Assembly (NCBI GenBank): GCA_947471745.1
Contig: CANJKZ010000910.1
Span: 3,192,501 to 3,256,500 of the forward strand
Reading direction: 5' to 3'
DNA length: 64,000 bases
DNA from: Closterium sp. Naga37s-1
Lineage: Eukaryota > Streptophyta > Zygnematophyceae > Desmidiales > Closteriaceae
The number at the start of each line of letters is the position of its first letter. Positions within the stretch are counted from its first letter, which is position 1. The translations under genes were made by a program, and so were the position numbers. The notes below the pieces were generated by a model that saw nothing but the letters and a program-made list of their open reading frames with translations, ran no database searches and was not told where the DNA came from. Below are positions 32,211 to 41,914 of this stretch, piece by piece.

Positions 32211-33527
32211 CTAGAACAGTACAGAAACGCTGATGATCACAAGGCTGAAGTGCCTTGGTGAAAACATCAGCAGTGGACCAGTAGAAGGCGGGAGACCAAG
32301 AACCTGCTGAAGGAGCGGAACGTAGTACGGCCGCGGCCACGCAGCGCCTCCAGAAATAGCAGAGACAGCACCACTACCCTCAGCTCCAGGGTCTCCAGCT
32401 ACAACTCCAGTAGCAACAGCTCCAGCACCTGCAGCTCCAACTCCGGCAGCACCACCAGCCCCAGCAGCTCCAGTACCTCCAGTACGAGCACCTCCAGGAC
32501 TAGCTGCTCCAGCACCTCCAGCGGCTCCAACACCAGCAGGACCTCCAACAGCACCAGTACCTCTAGCAGCACCTCCAGCAGCTCCAGCACCAGAAGCACC
32601 TCCAGCAGCTCCAGAAGCACCTCTAGCAGCTCCATCACAAGCAGCACCTCCAGCAGCTCCAGCAGCACCTCCAGCACCAGCAGCACCAGCAGCACCGCAA
32701 CAGCGCCGAGTGTACCACTCACGAAGCTGCTGCGGAGAGAGGGGCTCCCGTCGCGACGGGACACCCGGAGGACCTCCAGACTCAGCACGCTCAGGCTCAG
32801 CACCCCCAGACGCAGTACCCCCAGGCTCAGCACCCCAAGGCTCCACACGCTCAGGCTCAGCACCCCCAGGCTCAGCACTCCCAGACTCAGCACCCCCAGG
32901 CTCCACACGCTCAGGCTCGGCACCCCCAGGCTCCGCACCCTCAGACACAGAAACCCCAGGCTCAGCACCCCCAGTCCCCGCACCCGCAGGCTCAGCACCC
33001 CTAGCAGCACCTGAGTCGACAGCTACCTCGACCGGCTCGGTAGGGTCTACCTGGGACACACCTGAGGGGGCAGGACCCTGAGGGGGGAGGGGGTCTACCG
33101 GAGGAGTACCTGGTGCTAGGAAGAGTGGCGGGGGGGGGGGGAGAGAGGCAGTGCGGTAGGGAAAGAGACGGTAGTAAGACACCGACTCGTCAAACGTGAC
33201 GTCCTGAGAGGACAGAACATGACGCGAGGTGGGGTGGTAGAACTGCCACCCGGGTGCGTCAGGGGGGAAGCCAAGGAAGACGCAGGGAACGGCATGGGAG
33301 GACAGCTTGTCCGCTGAAGTATCGCGGACAAAAGCTCGAGATCCCCAGACACGGAACGCAGACGCATCGCCAACCTTACCCGTCCACCGCAGAGTAGGTG
33401 TGGTCTCCGGCAAGGAGACACGAGGCTGAAGGTTGATCTGATGCGCAGCGTACTGAACCGCGAACGGCCACAGAAAATGGGGAGCAGCCGCATGGATCAT
33501 GGACGTACGAGCGATGTCCATGACCAT
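32211..33527 (-). pseudogene. Copia B2 integrase C-terminus fused to linker, RT deleted
   Basis: In frame with the upstream ORF, ten codons past the nonsense codon. It has ARTSMIHAAAPHFLWPFAVQY, FRVWGSRAFVRDTSADK, VFLGFPPDAPGWQFYHP and the DVTFDESV block. Then follow acidic EPGGAEPERVEPGGAE repeats (about 32760-33000) and Gly/Ala repeats (32400-32700). At about 32275 the linker jumps to the RNase H 3' end; the fused tail is out of the RNase H frame. Confidence 0.85.
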
Positions 33528-33557
33528 GCCAATGCGGCGCTCAGCAATCCCATTTTG

Positions 33558-36035
33558 CTATGGGGAGGCCGGAAGCGTGAACGTCTGGCGGATGCCCTCC
33601 GCACGACAGAAGGCCCTCAGAAGGTCGGAGGAAAACTCACCACCTCTGTCTGAGTGCAGACGCAGAACAGGAAGGTCCGAGCTGAAACGCTCACTGAGCT
33701 GGCGACGGGCACCGCGGATCCAGTCGATCAACACCTCAGTGACCTCACCCTTGCTGCGCAAGGGGAAGACTGTGGTGTAACGCGAGTAGTCGTCAACGAC
33801 CAGCAGGAAGTAACGTTCGTGACCCCGTCCACGGACGCGGGCTAGGCCCCACACGTCGATGTGAAGAGTCTGCACGGGAGCCTCTGTCGGAGGGAACGTG
33901 GAGGAGTGAGGAGCGGCGCGCTGCCGGCCCTCGACACAAGGAACACAGGTAGGGGCAGGCCCCGGAGGAAGGGGAGGGAGGGACCGGGGGAGACCCGAGA
34001 CAAGGGTACGGGAGGCCATACCTCGAAGACGAGGCAGGGAGGGGTGACCAAGGCGGTGGTGCCAAAGGAGAGTCTCGTGCGACAGAGGACGACACGAGCA
34101 GGGGGCAGACGCTGGACTAGACCTGGACGCGGCAGCAAACACCTGACTAGACGCGGCTACCTGACCAGACGCAGTGACCGGAGGAGACGCAGTAGTCAAT
34201 GTGTACAGACTCGACCCAGGCCGACGGGTGAACGTGGCCAGGTGGCGGCCCGTCCGAGAGCAAGTGCAGTGGGTCACACGCTGACCTCCAGGGGTGAACT
34301 GGTCAAACCACGCGTCCTGGAGGTCAGCTCCACTCACCAGGTTCGTAGAGAACGAGGGGAGGTGGAGTCCCGACAGCAAGCCCGACGAGGCCGCAGGACA
34401 CGGTAGAACCGTGGAAGAGTGCGCAAGGACTGGGCCCCCAGAGGGGTCAGCCAGGGAGACTGCGACATGCCGACTGAGCGGCGTGAGTGTGGTGCTGTCA
34501 CGAAAGAAAGAGCGCGAAGCACCAGAGTCAAGTGTGAAAGTGTGCAAGGCCTCAGTAGGTGCAGTACCAGAGAGAGCAGACTCACCAGCACCTGGAGCAG
34601 CAGACTCACCAGTACCTGGAGCAGCAGACGCACTAGCACCTAGAGCAGCAGCCCCAATGCCCGGGTCGGGCGGAACACTCAGGTAACAGTCACCCTCAGC
34701 ACTATCAGTCACAGCATACATGGCAGCAAGGATAACATCGAAATCAAGATCAAAGATAGCAACATTCTGCCTAAGCAGATCACCCCAGCGAGGGAGCTCA
34801 ACAGCGTCAGAAAACTGGGCACGCCAGGCGTCAGTCAGGCGACCGAAGCAGCGCTGCGCAGTGTGTGGCAGCCCGCACGTCTCCCCACGGCGCCCGCCGG
34901 TGCGAAGAACGTAAGTGCAGGGACCAACACCCCCAGACCTCCCACGCCCAGCGTACCACTCACGAAGCTGCTGGGCCGACGGGGTCTCACGGGAACGCGG
35001 CTGCTGCTGGCGCTGGCTACCACCAAAGCCTCCACGCTGCGCGGCTGCACCTCGACCAGCACCACCGCCGCCGCCACCTCCACCACCGCTGCTGCTGCCT
35101 CCACCACCGCTGCCGCTGCCGCCACCACCTCCACCGCCGCCACTGACGCCCCCACTCCCGGCACCACCCCCACCTCCACCGCCACCCCCTCCGCCTCCTC
35201 CACCGCCTCCGCCGCCGCCCCCGCCGTCCCCTCCACCACCCTTGCTCCCCTTGCCCTTGCTGTTGCGGCGCCTCCCACTAGGAGCAGACGCAGCCCCGAC
35301 CTCCTCAGTGCCAACGAGGTCGACAGCAGCAGCAGAAGCAACAGAGGGGAGAAGGGGGACAGGGGAACACCCCTCAAAGAAAGGGGTGCGACGGTCGCCG
35401 CGAGAAGCACCTACAGCTAAGATACTCTTCTCAGCTGCAGCGAGGCGCTCCTCTAGCAGGTCGAGAGTGAGCTCGGTGGGGCAAAGGGAGAGAAAGTGGT
35501 CCCTGACTGAAGCAAGGGAGTCAGGGAGGCAGGTGACTAGGTAGTAAAGGGTGATGTACATAGGGGGGGGGGGGTTCTTGGCACAGAACTCAGTGGGAAG
35601 CGCAGCGCGGTAGCGGGCGTCACTAGTGCGGAGGTGAGTAATGAGGTCAGCGACTGTGGCAAAGGCGGCAAGGTCAGGGAAAAGGTACGGCAGCATGAGG
35701 CGGCTGAGGGCAGCAGTGGCAGAGGAGGAGTAGCGCGCTACTACAGCGTCGTACAAAGACTTAGCAGTCTTGTACTGGCCAAAGTGCGCGCGCTCAGCAG
35801 GCGGCAGGTGACTACGAACAGCAAGGTGAGCAACAGCGTCACGAGTGGTCCACTGCGAGCGAACTGTACTGACAGCAGTGGCAGCAGGTGCAGTATGGAC
35901 ACCAGACGTGTGATCGAAGAGGGATACCCCATCCCTAGAGTCACACTGAAGAAAGAGCTGCAGGTCGTCAACCCACACGTCAAAGTCAACTGCACGCCCC
36001 TCAGCATCAAAGGTGAGAATAGTAGGGCTAGCCAT
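33558..36035 (-). CDS. Copia B2 gag-protease-integrase (5' part)
   Basis: 825 codons from ATG 36035. The capsid-like gag (about 1-230) contains YLFPDLAAFATVADLITHL and is followed by a Gly run of about 70 residues encoded by GCC/GGT repeats. An atypical knuckle follows: CTYVLRTGGRRGETCGLPHTAQRC, abbreviated C-x13-C-x3-H-x4-C. Then come protease LDSGASRSFF, pre-integrase WHHRLGHPS with CVPCVEG, and integrase HIDVWG and HSDRGGEF. The frame ends at a TAG (33558-33560) where sister elements have Gln before NGIAERR. The continuation is in the same frame downstream, so a single nonsense codon splits the protein. Confidence 0.9.
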   Translation of the reverse strand: MASPTILTFDAEGRAVDFDVWVDDLQLFLQCDSRDGVSLFDHTSGVHTAPAATAVSTVRSQWTTRDAVAHLAVRSHLPPAERAHFGQYKTAKSLYDAVVARYSSSATAALSRLMLPYLFPDLAAFATVADLITHLRTSDARYRAALPTEFCAKNPPPPMYITLYYLVTCLPDSLASVRDHFLSLCPTELTLDLLEERLAAAEKSILAVGASRGDRRTPFFEGCSPVPLLPSVASAAAVDLVGTEEVGAASAPSGRRRNSKGKGSKGGGGDGGGGGGGGGGGGGGGGGGGGGAGSGGVSGGGGGGGGSGSGGGGSSSGGGGGGGGGAGRGAAAQRGGFGGSQRQQQPRSRETPSAQQLREWYAGRGRSGGVGPCTYVLRTGGRRGETCGLPHTAQRCFGRLTDAWRAQFSDAVELPRWGDLLRQNVAIFDLDFDVILAAMYAVTDSAEGDCYLSVPPDPGIGAAALGASASAAPGTGESAAPGAGESALSGTAPTEALHTFTLDSGASRSFFRDSTTLTPLSRHVAVSLADPSGGPVLAHSSTVLPCPAASSGLLSGLHLPSFSTNLVSGADLQDAWFDQFTPGGQRVTHCTCSRTGRHLATFTRRPGSSLYTLTTASPPVTASGQVAASSQVFAAASRSSPASAPCSCRPLSHETLLWHHRLGHPSLPRLRGMASRTLVSGLPRSLPPLPPGPAPTCVPCVEGRQRAAPHSSTFPPTEAPVQTLHIDVWGLARVRGRGHERYFLLVVDDYSRYTTVFPLRSKGEVTEVLIDWIRGARRQLSERFSSDLPVLRLHSDRGGEFSSDLLRAFCRAEGIRQTFTLPASP

Positions 36036-36926
36036 AGCAGCAGTAGCAGCAGTAGCAGCAGTAGCAGCAGAGGCAGCAGAAGCAGCAGTAGCAGTAGGAG
36101 CACTGCAAGCAGTAGGGCAGCGCGGCTCGGCAGTGCGGCGCGGCTCGGCTGGGCGGCGCGGCTCGGCTGGGCGGCGCGGCTCGGCAGGGCGGCGCAGCTC
36201 GGTTCCTGGCGGCGCGGCGTGGCAGCAGGCGGCGCGGCGCGGCAGGGCGGCGCGGGTGCTTACCAGGGGCGGGTGCAGGGCAGGGCCGCAGTTGGCGGTT
36301 TAGGTCAGGGCTGCGACAGGGCGGCAGCAGGGCAGGGCCGCGACAGGGGCGGCTGCAGGGCAGGGCCGGGATAGGGACGGCTGCAGGGCAGGGCCGCGAC
36401 TGGGGCGACAGTAGGGCAGGGCCGCGACAGGGCGGCTGCAGGGCAGAGGCCGCGACCGGGGCGGCAGTAGGGCAGGGCCGCAACGGGCGGCTAAGGCAGG
36501 GCCGCGACTGGGGCGGCAGCAGGGCAGGGCCACGATAGGGCAGCTGCAGGTCAGAGGCCGCGACTGGCGACGAAGGGCCGGGACGTGCCGGTGACGGGCC
36601 GGGACGGGTCGGGTCGGGCCGGGACGGGCCAGCGACCGGCGGCGACCGGCAGGACAGGGCCACAGTGGGCGGCTAAGGCAGGGCCGCGACTGGCGGCTAA
36701 GGCAGGGCCGCGACGAGCGGCTAATGCAGGGCCGCGACGGGCGGCTAATGCAGGGCCGCGACGCGTGGCGACGGGCCAGCGACGGGCAGCTCAGGCAGGG
36801 CCGCGACGGGCCAGCTAAAGAAGGGCGCGCGATGGCGCTGGTAGGGCAGGCGCGAGGCGCGCTTCGGGCAAGGCAGGAAAAATTTTCGTGGTGGGCCCTT
36901 AAAAAAAACGTTCCCACTAGGGAACC
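36036..36926. repeat. Copia B2 G-rich leader repeats
   Basis: Imperfect repeats of GCAGGGCCGCGAC type with GGCGGC and GGCTAAGGCAGGGCC variants, plus GGCGCGGCTCGGCTGGGC units near 36120-36250. It lies between primer site and gag ATG. The same sequence, inverted, is seen at 38695-39080. Confidence 0.8.
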
Positions 36927-36940
36927 TACTCAGAATACCA

Positions 36941-37071
36941 TGTTAGAATAGTGAACGAATGAATGAATGAACTAGCAAGCAGGTGGGTACAAGTAGGAAA
37001 CCTAAAAGTGTTGTACCCTATATGAACTACCCCACTACAGCCTAGATAGACTATAACATATATGTTTGACA
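36941..37071 (-). repeat. Copia B2 5' LTR (131 bp)
   Basis: Nearly identical to 31813-31943; TG at 36941 and CA at 37070-37071. The minus strand continues into TGGTATTCTGAGTAGG, an imperfect initiator-Met primer site. Confidence 0.92.
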
Positions 37072-38520
37072 TGGACGTCGAAAATCTTCCATGCATTGTA
37101 ATGCTTTTCGATGCCCAGGTGTAGCCCCCACTGTGCGCGTTGTGAAAATCTTCCGGCCCTTGCAGTGTGCGGACGGTATTTTCACACATGCACCCGAAAA
37201 CTTGTAACATTTTTATGTTGCCCAGTTTTCCTGTCCACAGCAGGTGCGGTGATGCGTTGTTCGGGAGCGATGATGACGAAAGCAAGTTGTGCAGCATGAC
37301 AGCATGGTCCATCGCCTCGGGCCACTGGTGGTTGGGCAGTCGCATGCCGCGTAGCATTTTGCGCATGGTGTTCTGGAGAGTCCTGTTCATTCTTTCTGCC
37401 ACGCCTTGCTGTTGATGGGCGTAGGGAAGCGAGATGAGTCGCTTGATGCCTCGTTATGCGAGGTACTGCCTGAACTTTTGTGACTGATATTCCCCTCCCC
37501 CGTCTGACTGGAAGCTTTTCAGCTTTTCTCCTGGTTCTCATTCTGCCACAGGTAGCCAGGCGACGAAGGCTTCGAAGGCCATGTCGCGACTCAGTAGGTT
37601 GAGATGCCAGACGTATCGGGTGGCGGCATCGATGAAGGTGATGACGTAGTTATATGCTCCCTGTCCGTGTTCGCGTGTAAGATGTCGCTGTAGACTTTCT
37701 CCAGTGGTGTGTAGACTGGCGCGCTTGGATTGTGATGAGAGACAAACGGTTGATGAGGTAAGTCGACTTCGGGGCAGGTAAAACATGTACCTCGGACTCG
37801 TTGAAGTTCTCTGCCGTCGGTTAGAAGTAGGGAGACTTTGTCGAGTACTCCTGCCTTGATCGTGTTGTTTAACGTTGTGTTGCTTGGGTGACCCAGTCTT
37901 TTGTGCCACAGTGATTCGCTCGCGCGGTGTCCTGGTGAGCGCCTGTATAGGTCGGAGTTGGAATAGAAGCTGGTAATGAAGTTGGGGCTTCTGTGGACTT
38001 CTCGTGGAGTGGGAGTCATCTGCTGAGCGAAAGGCGGTGGCATGTCGTCGATGGGGACCGGTGTTGTTGAAGGACCAGCGAGTGGTGTGGTGGTCGTTGT
38101 TCCTGCTACCGATGTTGTTTCTGTTGCCAATGTTGTTTCTGCTGCTGTCGATGTTGTCTCTGCTTGCCGAATTGTTGCTAACGCTCTTGTTCTTTCTGCT
38201 TCAGGTATGGTGTGTGAGTACCAAAATCCTCCAGGACTGAAGTCGGGGTCGAGATCTGGCGGATGTGTCCAAGAGGTGAAGTTGACGATGGCGTCGCTGT
38301 CGGCGGTACCTTGGTCTGGAACGAAGTCAAGGACGAATACATTATTTTTCAAGACCGCCTTGCCAATGTATGTCAGAATCCCAACCACTGGACCATTGGG
38401 ATAAAAGGGCTTGTTAAGTAGCGGGTCAGTGCGCCCATAACCCCCCAGGCCAACATGCGTGTAACCCTTCTCTAGGATCAATCGGGGATCACCAGTGGAC
38501 CTCTGACACCCCCCCCCCAC
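37072..38520 (-). pseudogene. Copia B protease-side, pre-integrase and integrase remnant
   Basis: Minus-strand frames 38520-37591, 37909-37538 and 37402-37072 carry SLWHKRLGHPSNTTLN with CFTCPEV (pre-integrase HHCC), YSDILHANTD, ITFIDAATRYVWHLNLLSRD, then MAERMNRTLQNTMRKMLRG and ASPHLLWTGKLGN from the integrase. Frame changes near 37690 and 37500 break it. It joins 31812 and below once the nested element is removed. Confidence 0.8.
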
Positions 38521-38563
38521 TGGGATGCCCGAAGTGCATACACTGGGATTCGAACCCGAGACC

Positions 38564-39080
38564 TGTCAAACTTATATGCTATAGTCTATGTAGGCTGTAG
38601 TGGGGTAGTTCATATAGGGTACAACACTTTTAGGTTTCCTACTTGTACCCACCTGCTTTCTAGTTCAGTTATTCATTCTGTCAATATTCTAACATGGTAT
38701 TCTGAGCAGGTTCCCTCGTGGGAACGTTTTTTTTAGGGCCCACCACGAACATTTTTATTTCATGCCCTGCCCGAAGCGCGCCTCGCGCCTGCCTTACCTG
38801 CGCCGTCGCGCGCCCTTCCCTAGCTGGCCCGTCGCGGCCCTGTCTCAGCCGGCCCGTCCCGGCCCGTAGCTGCCCGTCGCTGGCCCGTCGCCACGCGTCG
38901 CGGCCCTGCCTTAGCCGCCCACTGCGGCCCCGTGCTGCCCCTCGCTGCCTGTCGCTGGCCCGTCGCTGCCCGTCGTCGGCCCGTTCGTCGCCCGTCGCGG
39001 CCTCTGCCCAGCAGCCGCCCTGTCGCGGCCACTGCCCTGCAGCCGCCCCCTGTCGCGGCCCTGACCTGCTGCTGCCCCAG
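38564..39080 (+). mobile_element. Fragment H: inverted short LTR plus leader
   Basis: A 131-bp LTR (38564-38694; TGTCAAACTT...TATTCTAACA) in plus orientation, followed by TGGTATTCTGAGC and a leader that is the reverse complement of the B2 leader. It passes directly into minus-strand integrase of Copia C near 39075, with CGCGAC shared by both sides. No plus-strand gag or pol follows. Confidence 0.82.
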
Positions 39081-40587
39081 TCGCGGAGCTGGAGACAGAC
39101 TGCGCGGATCCAAGGGATCAAGACATCAGGGACCTCACCCTTGCTGCGCAAGGGGAAGACCGTGGTGTAACGCGTGTAGTCGTCAACAACCAGCAGAAAG
39201 TAGCGCTCGCGGCCCTGTCCACTGACGCGGGCTGGGCCCCACACGTCCATGTGGAGAGTCTGCAGGGGAGCAGTCGTCGGGGGAAACAAGGAGGAGTGAG
39301 GCGCGGCGCGCTGCCGCCCCTCGACGCAAGGAAGGCAGGGCGGGGCAGGCAAGGGTGGGAGGGGAGGCAGAGACCTGGGAAGACCAGAGACAAGGAGGCG
39401 GGAGTGCATGCCACGAAGGCGTGGCAGGGAGGAGTGACCAAGGCGGTGGTGCCACAGGAGAGTCTGGTGCGACAGGAGGCGACACGAGCAGAGGGGTGCT
39501 ACCGGACCTGACGCGGACACCTGGGCAGATGCAGCTACCTGAGGAGGCTCGGTAGCCAGTGTGTACAGACTTGACCCAGGCCGACGAGTGAACGTGGGTA
39601 GGTGACGGCCCGTCCGTGTACACGTGCAGATTGACACACGCTGACCCCCAGGAGTGGTGGTAGTGACCATCGCATCTTGGAGGGCAGTGGTACTCATCAA
39701 GTTCATAGAGAACGAGGGGAGGTGAAGACCTGACAGTGAGCCAGACGGAACCACCGGACACGGGAGAACAGTGGAGGAACGGGCAAGGACTGGGCCCCCT
39801 GAGGGGTCAGCCAGTCTGACCGGTACAGATGCAGAGAGAGGAGTGAGGGTGGTGCTGTCGCGAAAGAAACAGCGTGAAGCACCTGAGTCAAGCGTAAAGG
39901 TGTGCAAGGCCTCAGCAGGCGCAGTACCAGGGAGAGCAGACTCACTAGCACCTAGAGCAGCAGCCTTTATACCTGGGTCAGGCAGCACACACAGGGACCA
40001 GTCACCCTCAGTACCAATAGTCAAAGCATACATGGCAGTGAGGATGGCATCATAGTCTAGAGCAAAGTTATCCACACCCTGCTTAAGCAGCTCTAGCCAG
40101 CGGGGAAGCTCAGCCGCGTCTCCAAACTCTGCACGCCAGGTGTCGCTCAGACAGGAGAAGCAGCGGGACTGTGTATGACCAACTGTCCCGCAAGTCTGAC
40201 CAGCCCGATCACCTGTGCGAATGACGTACGGACAGCGAGCACTACTCCGAGATGCCCCACGCTGAGCGTACCACTCACGAAGTTGCTGAGGCGTAAGGGT
40301 CTCGCGCGGACGCCGCTGCAGCTGCACCAGGCCACCGCCAGAAACTCCCAACTGAACAACTGCACAGCGACTGCCACGACTGCCGCCGCCACCACTCCTA
40401 CTAGCGTACCACTCACGTAGCTGCTGGGGTGGAAGGGACTCGCGCGGACGCCGCTGCAACTGCATCTGTCCACCGCCAGAAACTCCCCACCGAACAAATC
40501 CACAGCGACTGCTAGTACGGCCGCCACCACTCCCACTGCTGCCACCACCGCCGTCACCACTCCCACCGCTACGACGAAGAGAAGTCA
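39081..40587 (-). pseudogene. Copia C knuckle-protease-integrase, truncated
   Basis: Probable start ATG at about 40587 (MTSLRRSGGSG); the frame is also open upstream through the leader repeats. No capsid domain. Two copies of a block ending LQRRPRE(S/T)L(P/T)PQQLREWYA are in tandem. The knuckle reads CPYVIRTG...TCGTVGHTQSRC. Protease LDSGASRCFF, WHHRLGHSS, CLPCVEG, HMDVWGPARV and DDYTRYTTVFPLRSKGE are intact. Integrase stops after IRAVCLQLRD, before the second catalytic Asp, where inverted LTR-leader DNA takes over. The apparent C-terminal 130 residues are read-through of that leader. Confidence 0.85.
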
Positions 40588-40739
40588 TAGCGGGCAAGCT
40601 AGGAGGCGCGCGACCAGTAGGGCAGCACGGAGGGAAGGCAGGGCGGCTAGCAGGCACTAGGGCCGCAAGAGGGTGGCGAGCTGGCCGCAGGCAAGTGGCG
40701 AGCAGGCAGCAAGGGGCGGATAGGGGGCGAGGGGCAGCG

Positions 40740-41690
40740 GGCGGGGCTGCAGGGGCGGCGAGAGGGCCGCAAGGGGTGGCGCGCGGGGCTGCAGGGGCGG
40801 CTCGCGGGCTGCAGGGGCGAAGTGCGGGCCGCAAGGGGCGGCGAGAGGGCTGCAAGGGGCGGCGCGCGGGCCTCAAGGGGCGGTGAGCGGGCCGCAAGGG
40901 GCTGCAGGGGCGGCGTGCGTGGCTGCAGGGACGGTGCGCGAGCTGCAGGGGTAGGGCGCTGGGCTGCAGGGGCGGTGCGCGGGGCTGCAGGGGCGTTTCG
41001 CGAGCTGCAGGGGCAGGGCGCAGGGCTGCAGGGGCGGTTCGCGAGCTGCAAGGGCAGGGCGCGGGGCTGCAGGGGCTGTGCGCGGGGCTGCAGGGGCGGC
41101 GCGCGGGCTGCAAGGGAGGCGGGCGTGCCGCAAGCGGGCGGCGCGCAGGATGCAGGGCGGCGGGCGGGCCGCAAGTGGGCGGCGCGCTGGCTGCAGGGGC
41201 GACGAGCAGGCCGCGAGCGGGCGGGGCCTAGGGTCGACGGGTGGGTCGGGCTTAGGATTGACGGGCGCGCGGGGCAGCAGGGGCGACAGGCGGGCCGGGG
41301 CCTAGGGTCGACGGGCGGGCGGTGCCTAGGGTCGACGGGCGGGCCGGGCCTAGGGTTGACAGGCGCGCAGGGCAGCAGGGACGACGGGCGGGCCGGGGCC
41401 TAGGGTCGACGGGCGGGCGGGGCCTAGGGTCGACGGGCGGGCCGGGCCTAGGGTCGACGGGCGCGCGGGGCAGCAGGGGCGACGGGCGGGCCGGGGCCTA
41501 GGGTCGACGGGCGGGCGGGGCCTAGGGTCGACGGGCGGGCCGGGCCTAGGGTCGACGGGCGCGCGGGCCTAGGGTCAACAGGCGGGCCGCAAGGGGCGGG
41601 CGCGCGGGGCCTAGGGTCGACGGGCGGGCCGCAAAAGGGCGGCGCACGGGGCAGCAGGTGCAGCACGAGGGCTGAAGAGGGCGGCGCATG
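40740..41690. repeat. Copia C leader arrays
   Basis: Two adjoining families: GCTGCAGGGGCGGCGCGCGG units (40740-41200), like those of Copia A, and GGGCCTAGGGTCGACGGGCG units (about 41220-41640). Confidence 0.85.
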
Positions 41691-41783
41691 AGCCAGCAGG
41701 GCGGCTAGTGGGGCAGTGCTGTGGTGGGCCCTAAAAAAATAATAATAAAAATCGGTCCTAACGAAGGACCTGCTCTGAAACCA

Positions 41784-41914
41784 TGTCAGAAGAATGAACG
41801 AGAATGAATGCATTGAGCAAAATTTGGGTACAAGTACCAACCCAAATTGGGTTGTACCCCTTATGGGCTACCCCATTATAGCCTACATAAAGTAAGCAAT
41901 AGAAAATTCCGACA
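41784..41914 (-). repeat. Copia C 5' LTR (131 bp)
   Basis: TGTCAGAAGAATG...AATTCCGACA on the plus strand with hairpin arms GGGTACAA/TTGTACCC. Sequence otherwise diverged from the B2 LTR. Confidence 0.85.

Larger units (their letters stand above)
31813..37071 (-). mobile_element. Copia B2, complete nested non-autonomous element with TSD
   Basis: A 5259-bp element with two 131-bp LTRs (31813-31943 and 36941-37071) differing at about two positions. It is flanked by the direct repeat TGGAC (31808-31812 and 37072-37076). Order on the minus strand: 5' LTR, PBS-like TGGTATTCTGAG, G-rich leader, gag, protease, integrase, Gly-rich linker, then directly the RNase H end and 3' LTR. Reverse transcriptase and most of RNase H are deleted. 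Confidence 0.92.
29325..38563 (-). mobile_element. Copia B, truncated and split by nested Copia B2
   Basis: Two segments, 37072-38563 (5' part) and 29325-31812 (3' part), belong to one minus-strand Copia element. Across the nested insertion, after removing one TGGAC duplication, the integrase C-terminal frame resumes without shift. The 5' LTR and capsid are missing: the element ends at 38563 against an inverted LTR. Several stops and frameshifts show it is an old copy. Confidence 0.85.
39081..41914 (-). mobile_element. Copia C, 5' half (LTR to mid-integrase), inserted in Copia D
   Basis: On the minus strand: 131-bp 5' LTR (41784-41914), PBS-like TGGTTTCAGAGCAGG, a 1.2-kb G-rich leader, then protease and part of the integrase. 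The 3' half is replaced by fragment H. The right end interrupts the Copia D RT frame at LARFV. Confidence 0.82.
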
